Shown here piece by piece: positions 62,813 to 64,000 of a stretch of 64,000 nt of DNA. The DNA comes from WLWS01 sp965243105 (lineage in GTDB: Bacteria > Pseudomonadota > Gammaproteobacteria > Eutrophobiales > Eutrophobiaceae). A program made the position numbers and the translations under genes. The stretch spans positions 1 to 64,000 of the forward strand of contig CBDEUC010000002.1 in NCBI GenBank assembly GCA_965243105.1, written 5' to 3'. The number at the start of each line of letters is the position of its first letter. Position 1 is the stretch's first letter. The notes beneath the pieces were generated by a model. The model searched no databases. It saw only the letters and a program-made list of their open reading frames with translations, and was not told the origin of the DNA.

Positions 62813-64000
62813 TGAGCAATATGCGAATATCAAGCTCGTTGTTTAATCAACGAGGCCTTAACGGTATCCTTGAACAGCAGTCCCGGCTTATTGATATACA
62901 GACAAAGATAGCCAGTGGAAAAAGAATCACGTCTCCATCGGATGATCCCTCCGGTGCTGTTCAGATTATTCGCCTGAACCAGACCAAGTCAATTACCGAG
63001 CAGTACATTCGTAATAGTGATACAGCGACGGACAGGCTTCAGCTGGAGGAAACCGCGATCAAAAGTGTCCAGGACTCCCTGGTCCGCGTTAAGGAACTCG
63101 CAGTGCAGGCAGGCAACACGATTTTGAGTGACCAGGACAGGCGAGCCATTGCCAGCGAGATACGTCAACAGCTACTAAGTATTGTCGGTCTTGCAAACAC
63201 CCAGGATTCTAATCTTGATTATTTATTTGCTGGAAATGCAGTATCGACAATACCTTTTACTCAACTGGCAGGCGGGCAGGTTGTTTATAATGGTGACCAG
63301 GGACAAAGAGGGATCCAGATAAGCTCCGGGCAGCAGGTTAATGACAGTGACCCGGGCACAATTTTTATGGATATTGTCAATGGCAATGGTGAATTTACCG
63401 TGGTGCCCGATAATGCGAACACTGGCACCGGCGTAATCGACCCCGGACAGGTATTTGACTCCTCGGCCTATGTGAGCGATAGCTATACAATCAATTTTGT
63501 TACAAATGGTAACGGTAATCTCGCATATAACATCACAGGTGGCGCCAGTGGACAAGTGGTGCCCGCTTTACCGCTGAATGCTGTAACAGATGCGCCGGAT
63601 TACGTTGAAGGTGCCGCGATAAGGTTTAATGGAATAGAAACTAAAATTGAGGGTACTCCAGCCGTAGGAGACAGCTTTGACGTGGATCCCAGTGGCCGGC
63701 AGGACCTGTTTTCAACACTGTCAAACCTTGTTGCTGCACTGGAACGGAACACGCTGGGACCTGAAAACCGGGCATTGTTAAGAAACGACCTATCGACAGC
63801 GCTGGAAAACATCGATCGCGCACAGGACAAGATGATCGAGGTGCGTAGCAGTATCGGTGCAAGGCTCAAGCTTGTAGAAGAACGTACGCTTGCGAACGAG
63901 AGCTTCCTGGTCGATGTAAGTACTATATTATCTGATGTGGAAGATCTCGATATTGTAAGTGCGGCTACGGAATTACAGCAAAGACTGACCTCTCTTCAAG
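62812..64000 (+). CDS. flgL: Flagellar hook-associated protein 3 FlgL (3' truncated)
   Basis: This is an open frame of 396 codons running to the window end. The start ATG overlaps the flgK stop (TAATG). The N terminus MSNMRISSSLFNQRGLNGIL, then IASGKRITSPSDDPSGAVQI, is the flagellin-type D0/D1 start shared by FlgL. DAQ-type coiled segments continue to the end, and the C-terminal D0/D1 region (VRSSIGARLKLVEER...DVSTILSDVEDLDIVSAATELQQRL) is present, so little is missing. It forms the junction to the filament. Confidence 0.93.
   Translation, partial: MSNMRISSSLFNQRGLNGILEQQSRLIDIQTKIASGKRITSPSDDPSGAVQIIRLNQTKSITEQYIRNSDTATDRLQLEETAIKSVQDSLVRVKELAVQAGNTILSDQDRRAIASEIRQQLLSIVGLANTQDSNLDYLFAGNAVSTIPFTQLAGGQVVYNGDQGQRGIQISSGQQVNDSDPGTIFMDIVNGNGEFTVVPDNANTGTGVIDPGQVFDSSAYVSDSYTINFVTNGNGNLAYNITGGASGQVVPALPLNAVTDAPDYVEGAAIRFNGIETKIEGTPAVGDSFDVDPSGRQDLFSTLSNLVAALERNTLGPENRALLRNDLSTALENIDRAQDKMIEVRSSIGARLKLVEERTLANESFLVDVSTILSDVEDLDIVSAATELQQRLTSLQ

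Overview
The window is a chromosomal segment of a Gram-negative bacterium, most likely a free-living gammaproteobacterium. It combines an exosortase/PEP-CTERM exopolysaccharide locus with a lateral-type flagellar flgMNA-flgBCDEFGHIJKL block carrying sigma-54 and sigma-28 promoter motifs, a selfish-element-free backbone and an arsenosugar-type radical SAM cluster. No rRNA, CRISPR array, transposase or phage gene was seen. The only RNA gene found is a tRNA-Ala with a CGC anticodon.

Positions 1-34,000 are the accessory part of a surface-polysaccharide locus. It opens inside an exosortase with a C-terminal EpsI-like region and carries many glycosyltransferases, a Wzx-type flippase, an O-antigen ligase/polymerase-type protein, four sulfotransferases, three acyltransferase-3 proteins, an SGNH hydrolase, a low-molecular-weight tyrosine phosphatase, an ATP-grasp enzyme and an FAD oxidoreductase. 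Genes characteristic of the XrtA (exosortase A) system are interspersed: the asparagine-synthase-like amidotransferase, the PEP-CTERM-type polysaccharide deacetylase and the FemAB-like protein. Directly after these comes a carbamoyltransferase / SxtJ / 50-residue DUF5989-like trio. Strand changes almost gene by gene up to about 29 kb suggest an actively reshuffled cassette region.

Positions 34,084-44,686 form one co-directional minus-strand run of seven genes: two tandem PrsT-type TPR lipoproteins, a histidine-motif multi-pass membrane protein, a cyclophilin with a C-terminal membrane domain, a polysaccharide deacetylase, a CelD/BcsL-type acetyltransferase and a TylF-type methyltransferase. 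Divergent from it, behind a well-formed sigma-54 promoter with two inverted repeats upstream, lies a small PEP-CTERM protein, the probable exosortase substrate. An FkbM methyltransferase and manC (GDP-mannose supply) follow.

Positions 48,489-51,026 hold tRNA-Ala and the arsS-type trio. From 51,023 to the window end is flagellar: a YcgR-like PilZ protein, flgN, flgM and flgA on the minus strand, and flgB to flgL on the plus strand, with flgL cut by the window end. The flgA/flgB spacer has opposed sigma-54 motifs and flgM has a sigma-28 motif.

Working model (inference): a mannose-derived polysaccharide is assembled, flipped and polymerised by the Wzx/Wzy-type proteins, then decorated with sulfate, acyl, carbamoyl, methyl and possibly amino-acyl groups. 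PEP-CTERM proteins are sorted to the surface by the exosortase with PrsT help, under RpoN control. The least understood parts are the His-motif membrane protein plus membrane cyclophilin pair, the tandem PrsT proteins and the acidic/His-motif membrane protein at 5.3 kb.
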